Shown: positions 1-8,938 of the stretch, piece after piece
Numbering within the stretch: position 1 is the stretch's first letter
Layout: every line of letters begins with the position of its first letter
DNA from: Fimbriimonadaceae bacterium
GTDB lineage: Bacteria > Armatimonadota > Fimbriimonadia > Fimbriimonadales > Fimbriimonadaceae
DNA: 64,000 nucleotides
Direction of reading: 5' to 3'
Assembly: GCA_019454145.1 (NCBI GenBank)
Contig: CP075366.1
Location: forward strand, 661,564-725,563
Program-made: the position numbers and the translations under genes
The notes under the pieces: generated by a model
The model's database searches: none
Told to the model about the DNA's origin: nothing
The model's input: the letters and a program-made list of their open reading frames with translations, nothing else

Positions 1-2
1 CG

Positions 3-1064
3 AATCCTAAGGGACTTGGATTGGCCGCTTTCGGCGAATTAATGCAAAGCTCAGGGATTCCATATGAATCTACTCGGTCACAACAGCCAGTAGTGACCCC
101 AAAGGATTTGCTAATAACAGCAGACCAGGCTTCGTATTGGAACAATGTCGCAGAAGATTATCTGAATCAACCCGATAGTGAACCAACAGACAAGTCTTCT
201 AAAGAAGAGCCAACCCCGTTAGAAAGAACAGTAGAGAAACATCTCAAATCTGGAGGGAGGATTTTACAATTCGTTTTTTGGGAATACGAATCTGAATCTG
301 TTCCTTCACCAGAGCCAGTCCTCGCCAAAACTGCTAACGAAAGAACAAAATTTAATTTGAGATTTTCGTCAGACACGGTATTTGAAAAACCCGTAGGAGA
401 TGAGGCCGCGATCCCATTTCTCAATGCAGGTGATGGGGTTCTCGCAAGTTTAGTGGCTGATCGGGGCGGCACCGTTCTACGGATAGAAGATGCAGAATTT
501 CTCCGAAACCGATACCTTGCTTTAGACCAGAACGCAACTCTCGCTCTCTGGCTAGTTCGGAAGTTCTTGCCTGAGGGTGGCAAGGTGATCTTCCTTGAAG
601 CAAGTGCGGGCAATGCAGAATCACGAAACGCACTTGACGAAGCGGGAAAATGGGCACCCGCCGCATTTTGGCAGGGTCTACTCCTGATTTTTGTTGTGGT
701 GGCTACCCTAGCTCCCCGATTTGGATTAGCAAGTCGAGAATTTGTGACTTCTAGAGGCGCGAAAGAACTAATGTCCGCCATGAGCTTGGTTCTACTCAGA
801 GCACAGCGACATGATCACGCTCTTGCCATCCTGCGGCAATCTTGTATTGAACGCATCCGTCATGCGCTGAGACTTCCTATTGGTTTGCCAGAAAATGAAG
901 TCATTTCGCGCGTTCATCCCGATTTTCAGGCGTTGCTCAGCCAAGTAGCCGCGATGCAGGGCCGAGAAGTCGGACGGGGAGATGCGGTTCAGATCGCCAA
1001 TGGTTTAACAAAGTACATCTCCGAATTGGAAAATGAGGAAAAAGCAAAACGCTCTATAGGATAA
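3..1064 (+). CDS. DUF4350-like membrane protein (5' truncated)
   Basis: The reading frame is open to the left edge of the window, so the N-terminus is missing; the TTG at 21 is only the first internal start codon. The visible part has a soluble region ending in a conserved-looking GGKVIFLEA segment, one transmembrane helix (about residues 216-233 counting from position 21), then RFG and a basic helical tail. This order, a degenerate amidotransferase-like domain, one helix, then a cytoplasmic tail, matches DUF4350 proteins, which often lie beside MoxR ATPase and DUF58 genes. Those partners would be upstream and are not visible. Biochemical role unknown. The next gene begins 3 nt later, so they are probably co-transcribed. 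Confidence 0.6.
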   Translation, partial: NPKGLGLAAFGELMQSSGIPYESTRSQQPVVTPKDLLITADQASYWNNVAEDYLNQPDSEPTDKSSKEEPTPLERTVEKHLKSGGRILQFVFWEYESESVPSPEPVLAKTANERTKFNLRFSSDTVFEKPVGDEAAIPFLNAGDGVLASLVADRGGTVLRIEDAEFLRNRYLALDQNATLALWLVRKFLPEGGKVIFLEASAGNAESRNALDEAGKWAPAAFWQGLLLIFVVVATLAPRFGLASREFVTSRGAKELMSAMSLVLLRAQRHDHALAILRQSCIERIRHALRLPIGLPENEVISRVHPDFQALLSQVAAMQGREVGRGDAVQIANGLTKYISELENEEKAKRSIG

Positions 1065-1067
1065 ATC

Positions 1068-1418
1068 ATGGTTCTTTCCACTGTCGCCCTCATTCTTATC
1101 TGCAACCAAGAGCTTTCACCGGAAGCAAAAACCGCGGCGGCAAAACAAGAATTAGCGGTAGCCAAAGCCGCTTATTTAAGCGCAAAGAAATCAAATAAAA
1201 ATCTGGCAAATGCTAGTTACGAGTACGGAGCCATCGTCGTTGAATCCCCCGTCCTTAGCCCATCCGAAAAATATCCCCTTGCTCTCGCCTTATTCCGCCA
1301 AACCCTGAAACTTGACCCCAAGAATACGAAAGCAACTGAATGGGAACAAACTATTGTCGGCATTTACGCTGGACTCGGCAAAGAACCAACAGAAATTAAT
1401 CTGGATGAGATTAAATAA
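1068..1418 (+). CDS. small secreted TPR-like protein
   Basis: A 116-residue protein with a very short hydrophobic N-terminus (residues 1-12, no basic residues), then an alanine- and lysine-rich helical part. A segment around residues 70-90 (YPLALALFRQTLKLDPKNTKA) looks like one TPR repeat. It starts 3 nt after the preceding DUF4350-like gene, so the two are likely one operon. No catalytic motif is visible; function unknown. The odd N-terminus resembles those of several other proteins in this window (see findings) and is probably an export signal. Confidence 0.6.
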   Translation: MVLSTVALILICNQELSPEAKTAAAKQELAVAKAAYLSAKKSNKNLANASYEYGAIVVESPVLSPSEKYPLALALFRQTLKLDPKNTKATEWEQTIVGIYAGLGKEPTEINLDEIK

Positions 1419-1465
1419 TTATCGCGATATTGAATTGAATTCGTGTAGTCTCTCATTTGTAGTCA

Positions 1466-3367
1466 ATGCCATCAATATCATCTGAACCAACGCCGGAAGA
1501 AAGGGCCAACGAAATCAAGAGAGCAACCTTGCGGCTTGCGATCATTGCAACGATTCTCGCGGCTATCCCAACTCTGATCGCAATGCTGGTGATGCCCTCT
1601 GGCTTCCTATACATAGGCAGTCAATACAGTTCAGATGACCAAATGGTGTACGCCGCTTGGATGCGTCAAGCGATGGATATGCACTTCTTGTTTGACAACA
1701 GATTTGCCATTGATCCACAACCAGGGATAACAATCCACCTCTATTTTTTTGTACTTGGGTTAATCTGTATACCGTTTAAAGGGCTCGGCGCAAGTGTTGC
1801 GATTCCGCTGGTATCCAGCATTGCCCGATTGGTATTCACCTTTTTGTTTATTCACCTGCTCGGCAAGCTCTGCACTCGGCTTGATATCCCGGTTTTCGTC
1901 TGCAAGGCAGGTATGACCCTTGCCTGTTTTGGTGCCGGACTTGGGTTCACGGTTTGGGAAGCTTTCGGTCGCCTGACGAAATCAACAAACCCAGTCGCCG
2001 GAATGTTGGAGCAACGTCTTCCGATTGACGTTTGGCAACCAGAAGCATTTGGCTTCCCCTCCATGCTCGTCAACGGGTTGTTTATGGTCAGCCTATGCCT
2101 GATCGTTTCGGTATTCCTTAAAGTTCTCGAAGCAAAAGATTCTTGGCGCGCAGTGCCTTACGGGGCCGGAGCCATGTTCCTGCTAATGAACATCCACTCA
2201 TACGATGTTCTCATCGTGCTCTTTACATTGATCGCTTTTGTGGTCGCTCTCATTGCGAGTAAGCAGTTCGACAAGCAATGGGCGATCCGGTGCGGAGTGA
2301 TTGGATTAGGAGCAATTCCGCCTGCCCTTTGGTACATTCACGTTATTCAAAGTGACCCCGTTTTTCAAGCGCGGGCGGCAACCCTTACCTATACCGAAAC
2401 CTTCCGGCAACTTATTGCTGGAATCCTTCCGCTGTTTCTTCTCGCCTTACCTGCATTCAAGCAGGAAAAAACCGGGCCAATCCGTTGGGCGGGAATCGGT
2501 GGGTTAAGTGCCGCCGTCGTTGTCCTGTTCTTTGTTTCCACCGGCTACGATCCCACCAAGCAGTATTTTATGACTATGTCGGCTTGGGGGCTGGTTTTCT
2601 GCGGATTCCTAGCCATTGTTTGGTTCGCCGCTAAAGAATCACTTGCTTGGAATTTCTTCGCCGCATGGGGGACTGCGATGCTCATCATTCCCTACTTCCC
2701 GCAACTGTTCCAGCGGAAGCTCTCAATGGGGTTCGCTGTGCCTTGGGGATTCCTTGCCGCTTACGGCCTCTACGAAGCTCTCAAGCTACTCAAACAAGCA
2801 GAAAACCAGTCGGTCGAAAACTTCCGTCGCAACCGAAACCTCGTTGCCTTTATAGCAGTACTGATCTGCTCTGCCTCCAGTATTTACTGGTTCCAAAGAG
2901 AGATATTGTTTGTTCGTTCCAACGTTAGCAGTACGACCATGCAATCCATCTTCATGTCCAGTGATGTGAAACAGATTCTTGCAAAAGTGGATGAAATTCC
3001 CGGTCGCAAAGTTCTGATCGCCCGCCCAGGAATTCCAGGCGGCACCCCTGAAGACTTATTTGCCCCACCCTATTTGCCCGATCTGAATCCACTCCTTTCC
3101 GGATTCGCTGGTGCTTACACTTACGCAGGTCACTGGAGCGAAACACCCGACTATAACCGTCGTCGTGGACTTGCCGAACGAGTTTTTCAGCCTAGATCTC
3201 CCGAAGAAATCGTAGCAATACTCAAAGAAACCGGAGCGACCCACTTAGTACAACCCATTCCGGAAGCATTCCCCGATCTACCTTCAGGTGACCTAAGCCA
3301 ATTCGGAGAAACAATCTACGAAGGTCGCCAGTATCGCTTAATCGCAATTGATCAGGGCAGACTCTAG
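1466..3367 (+). CDS. polytopic membrane protein, GT-C glycosyltransferase-like
   Basis: This is a 633-residue protein with about ten to twelve hydrophobic helices between residues 20 and 470 and a soluble C-terminal domain of about 150 residues. The first loop after helix 1 carries an acidic pair, D57-D58 (YSSDDQ), the layout of GT-C fold transferases that use lipid-phosphate sugar donors. It could therefore glycosylate a lipid or protein at the outer face of the inner membrane; no specific family is recognised, so the activity is inference. The stop codon shares the palindrome CTAG with the stop of the convergent VanW gene. Confidence 0.55.
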   Translation: MPSISSEPTPEERANEIKRATLRLAIIATILAAIPTLIAMLVMPSGFLYIGSQYSSDDQMVYAAWMRQAMDMHFLFDNRFAIDPQPGITIHLYFFVLGLICIPFKGLGASVAIPLVSSIARLVFTFLFIHLLGKLCTRLDIPVFVCKAGMTLACFGAGLGFTVWEAFGRLTKSTNPVAGMLEQRLPIDVWQPEAFGFPSMLVNGLFMVSLCLIVSVFLKVLEAKDSWRAVPYGAGAMFLLMNIHSYDVLIVLFTLIAFVVALIASKQFDKQWAIRCGVIGLGAIPPALWYIHVIQSDPVFQARAATLTYTETFRQLIAGILPLFLLALPAFKQEKTGPIRWAGIGGLSAAVVVLFFVSTGYDPTKQYFMTMSAWGLVFCGFLAIVWFAAKESLAWNFFAAWGTAMLIIPYFPQLFQRKLSMGFAVPWGFLAAYGLYEALKLLKQAENQSVENFRRNRNLVAFIAVLICSASSIYWFQREILFVRSNVSSTTMQSIFMSSDVKQILAKVDEIPGRKVLIARPGIPGGTPEDLFAPPYLPDLNPLLSGFAGAYTYAGHWSETPDYNRRRGLAERVFQPRSPEEIVAILKETGATHLVQPIPEAFPDLPSGDLSQFGETIYEGRQYRLIAIDQGRL

Positions 3368-4749
3368 CCGCCAGCTTCTTCTGGCAGTGCAACGGGCGTT
3401 TGATCTGGTGAATCATCCGGCTTCTTAGCATTTTTGTTAACTGCCACGATAACTGGCCCGCCGCTGTAAGTGCTATAGCCGAGGTCTACCTTCTCGACAA
3501 GTTCGCCATCTTCGTAGATCAGCTTCCAGGTTCTCACTTTACGGCCAACACCACCTTTGTCAACGATTTTGCGCTTGCCGTAAGGAAGTGATGGATCATG
3601 GACGATCTTTTCTCCCCGGCTCCAAGTGCTCACGAGTTGAGACTCAAATTTATAAGTGCGATTCGATTTTTTCGCACCAAGAACCGCAAACTTCACCGAA
3701 CTCTTGCCCGGGATTGCCGCCAAGGCAATCGGAAAATCGTACGGGTTGGTCAACTTCAAATCTGGGTTGGGGTAGCTCACAGCTGCATCTCGCCCGAGAG
3801 GCACGTAAGGCACGGGGAGCGAATGGGGTGACCGTGAAGCAATCTTCAATCCTGATTGCAACGAGGCATTGTACAGCGTTGTACTGACTTGGCAGATTCC
3901 GCCGCCGACATCAATATCATGCCGACCCGCCACATAAACTCCTGCAACCTTGAAACCCTTTGCTGTCGTTCGTTGCCCTAGATATCCGTTAAAACTAAAA
4001 GTCTCACCCGGCATTAAAACGGTTCCATTGATCCGGGAAGCCGCTAAACGGATATTGGCAGACCGGGAAACATTCCCCGCACTGAACGTTGTACTGAAAG
4101 TGCTCATCACCTCTTGAATGCGGTCAAGTTCTTTATCCGGAACTGCCTTCTCTCCTTGTGTGAGAGGAACATCTCCCTTTCCGCCATTATCGAGAGCCGC
4201 TAATACGGCGTCGGGAAGTTTTTCGAAGTCTGGGGCAACACCAGCACTTTCGTAACTGAGAACAATGTTTTCGCCATCCAAGGTTGCTTTGGCGCGATCA
4301 ATATCGCGCTCATGCTTTTTGACAAAATCGCCAAATTCTTTGAGTTCTTGCGCTGCAACCGATACATGAGGCTTAATTTCAACCTCAGCGGCTTTTTGTT
4401 TTTCGTATTCACCCAGCAAAGTTGGGAAAAACTCTGTAAATCTCACCCCTTGTAATTCTTTGCTGATATCAATCGAAGAATTAAGGTCAGCCAAACTGAC
4501 TTCAAATTCGCCGTCTTTCAGGTTCTTAGAACTGAGTTTAACTGGTGTTGAGGAATGTTCCTGCCACCAGCTATTGAACTGAGAGCGGACATTTTCCTTA
4601 CTTCCAAATAGCTCAATATCACCCAGTTTTTGACCAGGCAACGCCTTGGGTGTGAACTGAGAATACATAAAACCAAGGACACCTCCTCCTAGTACAAGAA
4701 TGCCCCCCAGGGTGCCAAACACCACTCCAGCTATTTTGCGACTTGCCAT
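3364..4749 (-). CDS. VanW family protein
   Basis: Residues 5-27 form an N-terminal membrane anchor. A peptidoglycan-binding-4-like region follows, then a clear VanW domain (about residues 220-370) with the typical segments GTVLMPGETFSFN, GGICQVSTTLYNA and YPNPDLKLTNPYDFPI. The C-terminal 70 residues look like a G5-type domain. VanW proteins sit at the cell surface; their biochemical role is unsettled, although the family was first noted in a vancomycin-resistance cluster. That does not imply resistance here. The gene stands alone, divergent from ilvE, and its last four bases overlap the stop of the preceding convergent gene. Confidence 0.88.
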   Translation of the reverse strand: MASRKIAGVVFGTLGGILVLGGGVLGFMYSQFTPKALPGQKLGDIELFGSKENVRSQFNSWWQEHSSTPVKLSSKNLKDGEFEVSLADLNSSIDISKELQGVRFTEFFPTLLGEYEKQKAAEVEIKPHVSVAAQELKEFGDFVKKHERDIDRAKATLDGENIVLSYESAGVAPDFEKLPDAVLAALDNGGKGDVPLTQGEKAVPDKELDRIQEVMSTFSTTFSAGNVSRSANIRLAASRINGTVLMPGETFSFNGYLGQRTTAKGFKVAGVYVAGRHDIDVGGGICQVSTTLYNASLQSGLKIASRSPHSLPVPYVPLGRDAAVSYPNPDLKLTNPYDFPIALAAIPGKSSVKFAVLGAKKSNRTYKFESQLVSTWSRGEKIVHDPSLPYGKRKIVDKGGVGRKVRTWKLIYEDGELVEKVDLGYSTYSGGPVIVAVNKNAKKPDDSPDQTPVALPEEAGG

Positions 4750-4853
4750 AAAAACTTGAACTTTTCCACCGTCAATATCGGTTTCTTAATTAGTATGACG
4801 TGAGAGAGGCCTATTCGTCGCCGCAAGCTCCATTTGTCAGTCCAAACGACCGG

Positions 4854-4868
4854 TAATATCTTTATATG
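4854..4868 (+). promoter_or_regulatory. -10 box abutting ilvE start (leaderless-type)
   Basis: TAATAT at 4854-4859 is followed by 6 nt and then the ATG. Transcription would start at or next to the A of the start codon. No Shine-Dalgarno sequence is seen. Confidence 0.5.
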
Positions 4869-5756
4869 CAAAAGCTCGTTTGGTTTAACGGCGAAGTCAC
4901 TGCTCTCGAAAATGCAAAGGTACCTGCGGCCGACCATGCACACCTGTATGGCGATGGCTTGTTTGAAGGCATTCGCATTTATGGAAGCAAAGTTTTCAAG
5001 CTAGATGAGCACCTCAGTCGGTTGTATTTCGGCTGCAAGTTCTTGGGTTATAAGATGGAGATTGACCAACCCATGCTCAAGAAAACAATCTTAGAAGTTT
5101 GCTCACAAGCTGGCATCGCGGATGGATACATTCGGTTGAATGTGACACGAGGAACTGGCTTAGGCTTAGACCCGCGGGCTGTCCAAACCACGCCGAACGT
5201 GATGATCATGATTTCGTCACTGGCACTTTACAGTCAAGAAATGTACGATACTGGCCTCAACGTCATTACTACTTCTTACAGAGTTGCCCCACCAAGTACC
5301 TTGGATCAGCGACTGAAATGTATTGGTCGTTACGCTTACCATATTCTCGCTAAAGAAGAAGCCAACCAAGCTGGTGCGGGCGAAGGCTTGATGCTCAACC
5401 ACGAAGGTTACGTAGCGGAATGCACGGGCGATAATATTTTCATTATCAAAGATGGCGTCCTACGAACCCCTCATCCTTCGCAAGGATTACTGCAAGGCAT
5501 CACACGCGACACAGTTATCAAACTAGCAAAAGCAGCTGGAATCACCGTAGTTGAAGATGTGATGACTCGCTACGACATTCTGAGTGCAGACGAGGCGTTT
5601 CTAACCGGAACCGCAGCCGAAGTCATTCCGATGATTTCACTCGACCAGCGCGCTATCGGAACTGGCAAACCAGGCGAAATGACGAAAAAGATTATAGGCC
5701 TGTTCCGCGAAGAAACAAAGAACGGAACTCCATTTGCCGCAATGGCAAACGCCTAA
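4866..5756 (+). CDS. ilvE: branched-chain-amino-acid aminotransferase
   Basis: A class IV PLP aminotransferase of 296 residues, the usual family size. Visible signatures are the N-terminal LYGDGLFEGIRIYG, the probable PLP lysine K151 in RLKCIGRY, E185 in AECTGDNIF, and the C-terminal TGTAAEVIP. It would transfer the amino group between glutamate and the keto acids of leucine, isoleucine and valine in the cytosol. D-amino-acid transaminase and aminodeoxychorismate lyase share the fold, but the motif set fits BCAT best. No other ilv or leu gene adjoins it; leuD is 55 kb away. The small zinc-ribbon gene starts 5 nt after its stop. Confidence 0.9.
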   Translation: MQKLVWFNGEVTALENAKVPAADHAHLYGDGLFEGIRIYGSKVFKLDEHLSRLYFGCKFLGYKMEIDQPMLKKTILEVCSQAGIADGYIRLNVTRGTGLGLDPRAVQTTPNVMIMISSLALYSQEMYDTGLNVITTSYRVAPPSTLDQRLKCIGRYAYHILAKEEANQAGAGEGLMLNHEGYVAECTGDNIFIIKDGVLRTPHPSQGLLQGITRDTVIKLAKAAGITVVEDVMTRYDILSADEAFLTGTAAEVIPMISLDQRAIGTGKPGEMTKKIIGLFREETKNGTPFAAMANA

Positions 5757-5761
5757 CCCCA

Positions 5762-6040
5762 ATGCCTAAACAACCGTCTGACCCCGTCGAAGTCATTGAC
5801 TCCCACGGTTATCGGACGGTTGTTCCATTATCCGATCTTGATCGGACGGTCGAAATCACTGGCGCAGGCAAACTTATCGCAAATTTGTTTGGCACCGAAC
5901 AGTCCTCAAAGTGTCATGCCTGTGGGCAAACCTTAGAAGAAGCCAAAGAATCTGGATTGATGGGATGCGCCGCCTGCTACGAATTTATATATCCCTTATA
6001 TGCGTCCTGGATAAGTGCGAAGTCAAATTCAGGCGACTAG
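5762..6040 (+). CDS. small McsA-type zinc-ribbon protein
   Basis: This is a 92-residue protein whose second half holds a treble-clef or zinc-ribbon pattern, CHACGQTLEEAKESG then GCAACYEF (two CxxC pairs). That is the N-terminal zinc-ribbon signature of McsA (CtsR/McsB partner) proteins, but the UvrB/UvrC-like tail of McsA is absent. The first 50 residues contain a repeated D-R-T-V theme (YRTVVPLSDLDRTVEI). It starts 5 nt after ilvE and is probably translated from the same mRNA. No mcsB or ctsR is visible, so a role in arginine phosphorylation cannot be claimed. Confidence 0.65.
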   Translation: MPKQPSDPVEVIDSHGYRTVVPLSDLDRTVEITGAGKLIANLFGTEQSSKCHACGQTLEEAKESGLMGCAACYEFIYPLYASWISAKSNSGD

Positions 6041-6074
6041 AACCTACCAAAATGATCGCATTTCAGGTATCTTC

Positions 6075-6827
6075 ATGCCTGCGATGATGCGGCGATTTTT
6101 CCTTTATGTTGGCGTGTGTTTGACGCTACTGGCTCTTTCTGCATGTGGAGGAGGAGGCGGGAGCTCTCAAGATAAGCCAGTCATCATGTTTGTGAGTTCT
6201 AGTGCAGACGCGGGTGGGCTGGACTTCAAAATGAACGATGATATTTCTGCATCTAACCTTGCTTACCTTGGCACAACTCCTAATTTTGCAGAGTTTGACT
6301 TCAGGGGGGCCGATGTAGATGGGTGGGATGTTTCGCTTCACTTAACTGGGGGAGGAACTGAAATTGACCGTCAGGCAATCGTATTTGGCATTGGAACAGA
6401 TTCGCTTGTTATCGCTCATGGAATAAAAAATTATTCTGTTGGCGAAGAGGTCAAGCGACTGCGCTTCACTCCTATTTCCGCCAACCGACTTCAGCCGATC
6501 GGTAATAAAGCTCGGCTGATTATCTTCCACGGCTTTGAGCGAAGCGCTGGCAAATCAACTCCTGCAGTGGAGTTCCGCAACCCTTCAGAAACACCCCTCT
6601 ATAACACTGGCTCTATTAATCCCGGTGCCTCGGCAACTCTGCTGGTTGATAGCGGAAGCCAAGATTGGGAAATTCGTCGCGCTGGTGCCTCTGGCGTGTT
6701 TGCATCCAAAACCCAAAACCTTCAACCAGGAAAGGTCTACTTGGTTCTGCTGAGCGGAATTGAAGATGATCCGACCCCGGCAAACCAGGTCACTATCAAC
6801 TTCATCGAGATTCCTTCGACCCTTTAA
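6075..6827 (+). CDS. DUF4397-like lipoprotein
   Basis: I chose the ATG at 6075 because it gives a proper lipoprotein signal: basic MMRR, a hydrophobic stretch, then the lipobox LSAC at about residues 21-24 followed by a glycine run. A GTG 60 nt upstream overlaps the previous gene and would place extra residues before the signal. The mature part looks like two beta-rich DUF4397-type repeats, the second (KARLIIFHGF, then a LLVDSGSQDWEIR segment and GKVYLVLLSG) being clearest. It is likely a lipid-anchored envelope protein. No enzymatic motif is seen. Confidence 0.72.
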   Translation: MPAMMRRFFLYVGVCLTLLALSACGGGGGSSQDKPVIMFVSSSADAGGLDFKMNDDISASNLAYLGTTPNFAEFDFRGADVDGWDVSLHLTGGGTEIDRQAIVFGIGTDSLVIAHGIKNYSVGEEVKRLRFTPISANRLQPIGNKARLIIFHGFERSAGKSTPAVEFRNPSETPLYNTGSINPGASATLLVDSGSQDWEIRRAGASGVFASKTQNLQPGKVYLVLLSGIEDDPTPANQVTINFIEIPSTL

Positions 6828-6858
6828 TTGAGTTATCCGCATAAGGGTGTTAATAAGC

Positions 6859-6889
6859 CAGGGATTCTACAAAGTCCCTGCGCTATAAT
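6859..6889 (+). promoter_or_regulatory. putative promoter with inverted repeat upstream of ECF sigma gene
   Basis: A TATAAT box lies at 6884-6889, 35 nt before the sigma-factor ATG. Just upstream is the inverted repeat CAGGGA (6859-6864) / TCCCTG (6875-6880) with a 10-nt spacer, covering the -35 position; it may be an operator. Inferred from sequence only. Confidence 0.45.
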
Positions 6890-6924
6890 TTGTTGCGGCG
6901 AAACTGGAGATTCCCACGTCCTAT

Positions 6925-7470
6925 ATGTCGAGCAATCCTCGTGAAGATTCACTAGCTGAAAAAAGGTGGTTGAACGCCCTTGCAAAGGGTGATGCTTCTG
7001 CGATGGGCGAGTTGTATAAGTTGTACGGAGAAAAGATTTTCCGCTACACATTCAGGATGTTGGGCAATCGTGCGGATGCGGAAGACGCAACTGCGGAAAC
7101 ATTTTTGAGGGTTTTGAGGCGCGCAAACGATTTGCGAGCGGACGGAGCCTTCAAAACATGGTTGTTCAGGATCGCACGCAACTTGTGCATTGATAAGATG
7201 CGCCAGCCGAAACTGCTAGAGATTTCGGGAGAACGGTCGTACAGTGGAACTGAAGAGCGCGCGGCTCTGCGGGTAACCGTCCAAGCAGCTTTGGACGAAC
7301 TGCCCCTCGATTACCGCGAGCCCCTCATTCTCTGCGATCTAGAGGATATATCAGCCAAGGAAGCGGCAGATACGCTGGGAATTAGCGTCCCGGCTCTGAA
7401 ATCGCGATTGTATCGCGGGAGAAGAGCCTTGCGCGAAAAACTCGGCGGCTCATTGGAGAAGCTGAAATGA
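6925..7470 (+). CDS. ECF RNA polymerase sigma factor (first of three)
   Basis: A sigma-70 family protein of 181 residues with only regions 2 and 4, as in ECF factors. Region 2 spans about residues 26-93 (NRADAEDATAETFLRVLRR, then FKTWLFRIARNLCID), and region 4 about 115-173 (LDELPLDYREPLIL, then AKEAADTLGISVPALKSRLYRGR). It would direct RNA polymerase to a stress or envelope regulon. Its stop overlaps the start of the next gene (ATGA 7467-7470), and that gene is the likely anti-sigma factor. A TATAAT box and an inverted repeat precede it. Confidence 0.9.
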   Translation: MSSNPREDSLAEKRWLNALAKGDASAMGELYKLYGEKIFRYTFRMLGNRADAEDATAETFLRVLRRANDLRADGAFKTWLFRIARNLCIDKMRQPKLLEISGERSYSGTEERAALRVTVQAALDELPLDYREPLILCDLEDISAKEAADTLGISVPALKSRLYRGRRALREKLGGSLEKLK

Positions 7471-7745
7471 ATGATCTGTATCGAAAATTAGTGGATCTCT
7501 ACGCGGGGCAAGAACTTCCAGAAGAACTTGCACTCGACCTAGAATCCGCCGCAGCAACCGATGAAAACTTGGCTACGGATATGGCCACCCTAACTCAAAC
7601 TGTCAATCTGCTCAAGGCGCATCCCGCTCCTGAGTTCGATGAACGTGACTTCTTACGCATCCTGTTCAGAATGCAAACAATGGGCGCAGATATTTCCTTT
7701 GAGGAAGCCCAGTCTCATCCTGGCCAGTACCAGTTGCCGATGTAA
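7467..7745 (+). CDS. small partner of ECF sigma, possible anti-sigma factor
   Basis: This is a 92-residue acidic, helical protein translationally coupled to the ECF sigma gene by an ATGA overlap. Position suggests an anti-sigma factor, but the HxxxCxxC zinc anti-sigma motif is absent and there is no membrane helix, so it would be a soluble regulator. The N-terminal half (DLYAGQELPEELALDLESA) resembles the first helices of anti-sigma domains. Function is inferred from position and would need binding data. Confidence 0.6.
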   Translation: MNDLYRKLVDLYAGQELPEELALDLESAAATDENLATDMATLTQTVNLLKAHPAPEFDERDFLRILFRMQTMGADISFEEAQSHPGQYQLPM

Positions 7746-7793
7746 CAGAAGCTTAGTTAAAATGGAAGTTATAGATTTAAGCGAAAGACCACA

Positions 7794-8891
7794 ATGAAAG
7801 TAACCGTCACACGCAAAGACCTGAGCGACGCGCTCGACATTGCCGCGGGGGCATCGTCCGTCCGCACCGCTCTGCCCGTTTTGGCTTCTATTCGCTTAGA
7901 AGCCAAAAACGGGGCTCTGACTCTCCTCGGGTGTGATGGAGAAATGTGGGCCGATGCTAAATGCGCCGCCCGCGTTGATGACGAAGGATCGGTTTGCGTT
8001 CAGCAAAAACTCCTTTCTGATATTGCCCACCAACTGCCAGAAGGCGAAGTTGAACTGAGCCTGGAAGGCACTCAGGTTTTCCTCCGCCTTGGAATGTCCG
8101 AATGGAAGCTCATGGCATTTCCTGCCGACGACTTCCCTCCCATTCCAGACATCACCGCAACCGGGTCGCTCAACCTCAAATTTGGTCAGCTGATCAAAGC
8201 AATGGCAAGCGTTTCCTATGCAGTCAGTGATGATTCTAGCCGCCCGGTTCTAACTGGCGTTCTGTTTAGCTACGATAGCGAAACTCTCACTATGGTCGCT
8301 ACAGATACGCACCGGATGGCGGTTCACAAGATCCACCAAGAAGGAATCGGTTCAGATGTCACCGCTATCGTTCCGGAAAAAGCTCTCCGCATTATCCGCA
8401 ACCTTCGCTTAGGAATGGACGACGATATCACCATCGGTTTCGCTGATTCCCGCCTCGTGGTGGATATCGGCACGGCGCGAATCGTCTCCCAACTCCTCAA
8501 CGGTCAATATCCTAACTGGGAACGGGTTGTTCCGAGCGAATACACCCGGGTCTGGACAATGGATCGAGGCGAGCTATTTGACAACGTCAAACGTGCAATG
8601 ATCTTGGCTCGTGACAGTGCAAACCGCATCCGATTCTCCGGTCAAGGCGAAAAGGTTGTGATTTCGGTTCGCAGCGAAGATAAGGGCGAAGCAAAAGAAG
8701 AAGTCGCAATGGTCAGCAAAAACGGCGAAGTTGACATCGCGTTCAACGGTCGCTACGTGATGGATGCTCTGAACGCTCTGGAAAGCGACGGCATCCGCGC
8801 TGAAATGACCGAATCCAGCCGCCCCGCGGTGCTCCGACCAACGGAAAGTGAAGATACTTTTTGCGTGGTCATGCCCATGGCAATGGGCTAA
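7794..8891 (+). CDS. dnaN: DNA polymerase III sliding clamp (beta subunit)
   Basis: A 365-residue protein, the normal length for the beta clamp, with three repeated clamp domains. Recognisable segments are RTALPVLASIRLEA near the N-terminus, SYAVSDDSSRPVLTGVLF in domain 2, ATDTHRMAVHK, and NGRYVMDALNAL plus the C-terminal VVMPM that lines the protein-binding cleft. The ring tethers DNA polymerase III to DNA. The gene is not next to dnaA or gyrB here, so it gives no evidence for oriC in the window. A strong intrinsic terminator follows. Confidence 0.96.
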   Translation: MKVTVTRKDLSDALDIAAGASSVRTALPVLASIRLEAKNGALTLLGCDGEMWADAKCAARVDDEGSVCVQQKLLSDIAHQLPEGEVELSLEGTQVFLRLGMSEWKLMAFPADDFPPIPDITATGSLNLKFGQLIKAMASVSYAVSDDSSRPVLTGVLFSYDSETLTMVATDTHRMAVHKIHQEGIGSDVTAIVPEKALRIIRNLRLGMDDDITIGFADSRLVVDIGTARIVSQLLNGQYPNWERVVPSEYTRVWTMDRGELFDNVKRAMILARDSANRIRFSGQGEKVVISVRSEDKGEAKEEVAMVSKNGEVDIAFNGRYVMDALNALESDGIRAEMTESSRPAVLRPTESEDTFCVVMPMAMG

Positions 8892-8908
8892 GGTTTCTAA
8901 ATACCGAA

Positions 8909-8938
8909 CGGCTCACTTTAGAAGTGAGCCGTTTTTTT
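8909..8938 (+). terminator. intrinsic terminator after dnaN
   Basis: A perfect 10-bp stem, CGGCTCACTT (8909-8918) and AAGTGAGCCG (8922-8931), with a 3-nt loop, is followed by seven T. On the other strand the convergent debranching-enzyme gene ends at 8937, just before the same hairpin. Confidence 0.93.

Noticed and set aside
3364-4749. VanW as a vancomycin-resistance gene
   Set aside because: There are no vanA/vanH/vanX-type genes nearby, and VanW domains are common in organisms without resistance.
7794-8891. dnaN as evidence for a replication origin in the window
   Set aside because: No dnaA, recF or gyrB gene and no cluster of DnaA-box-like TTATCCACA sequences was seen around it.
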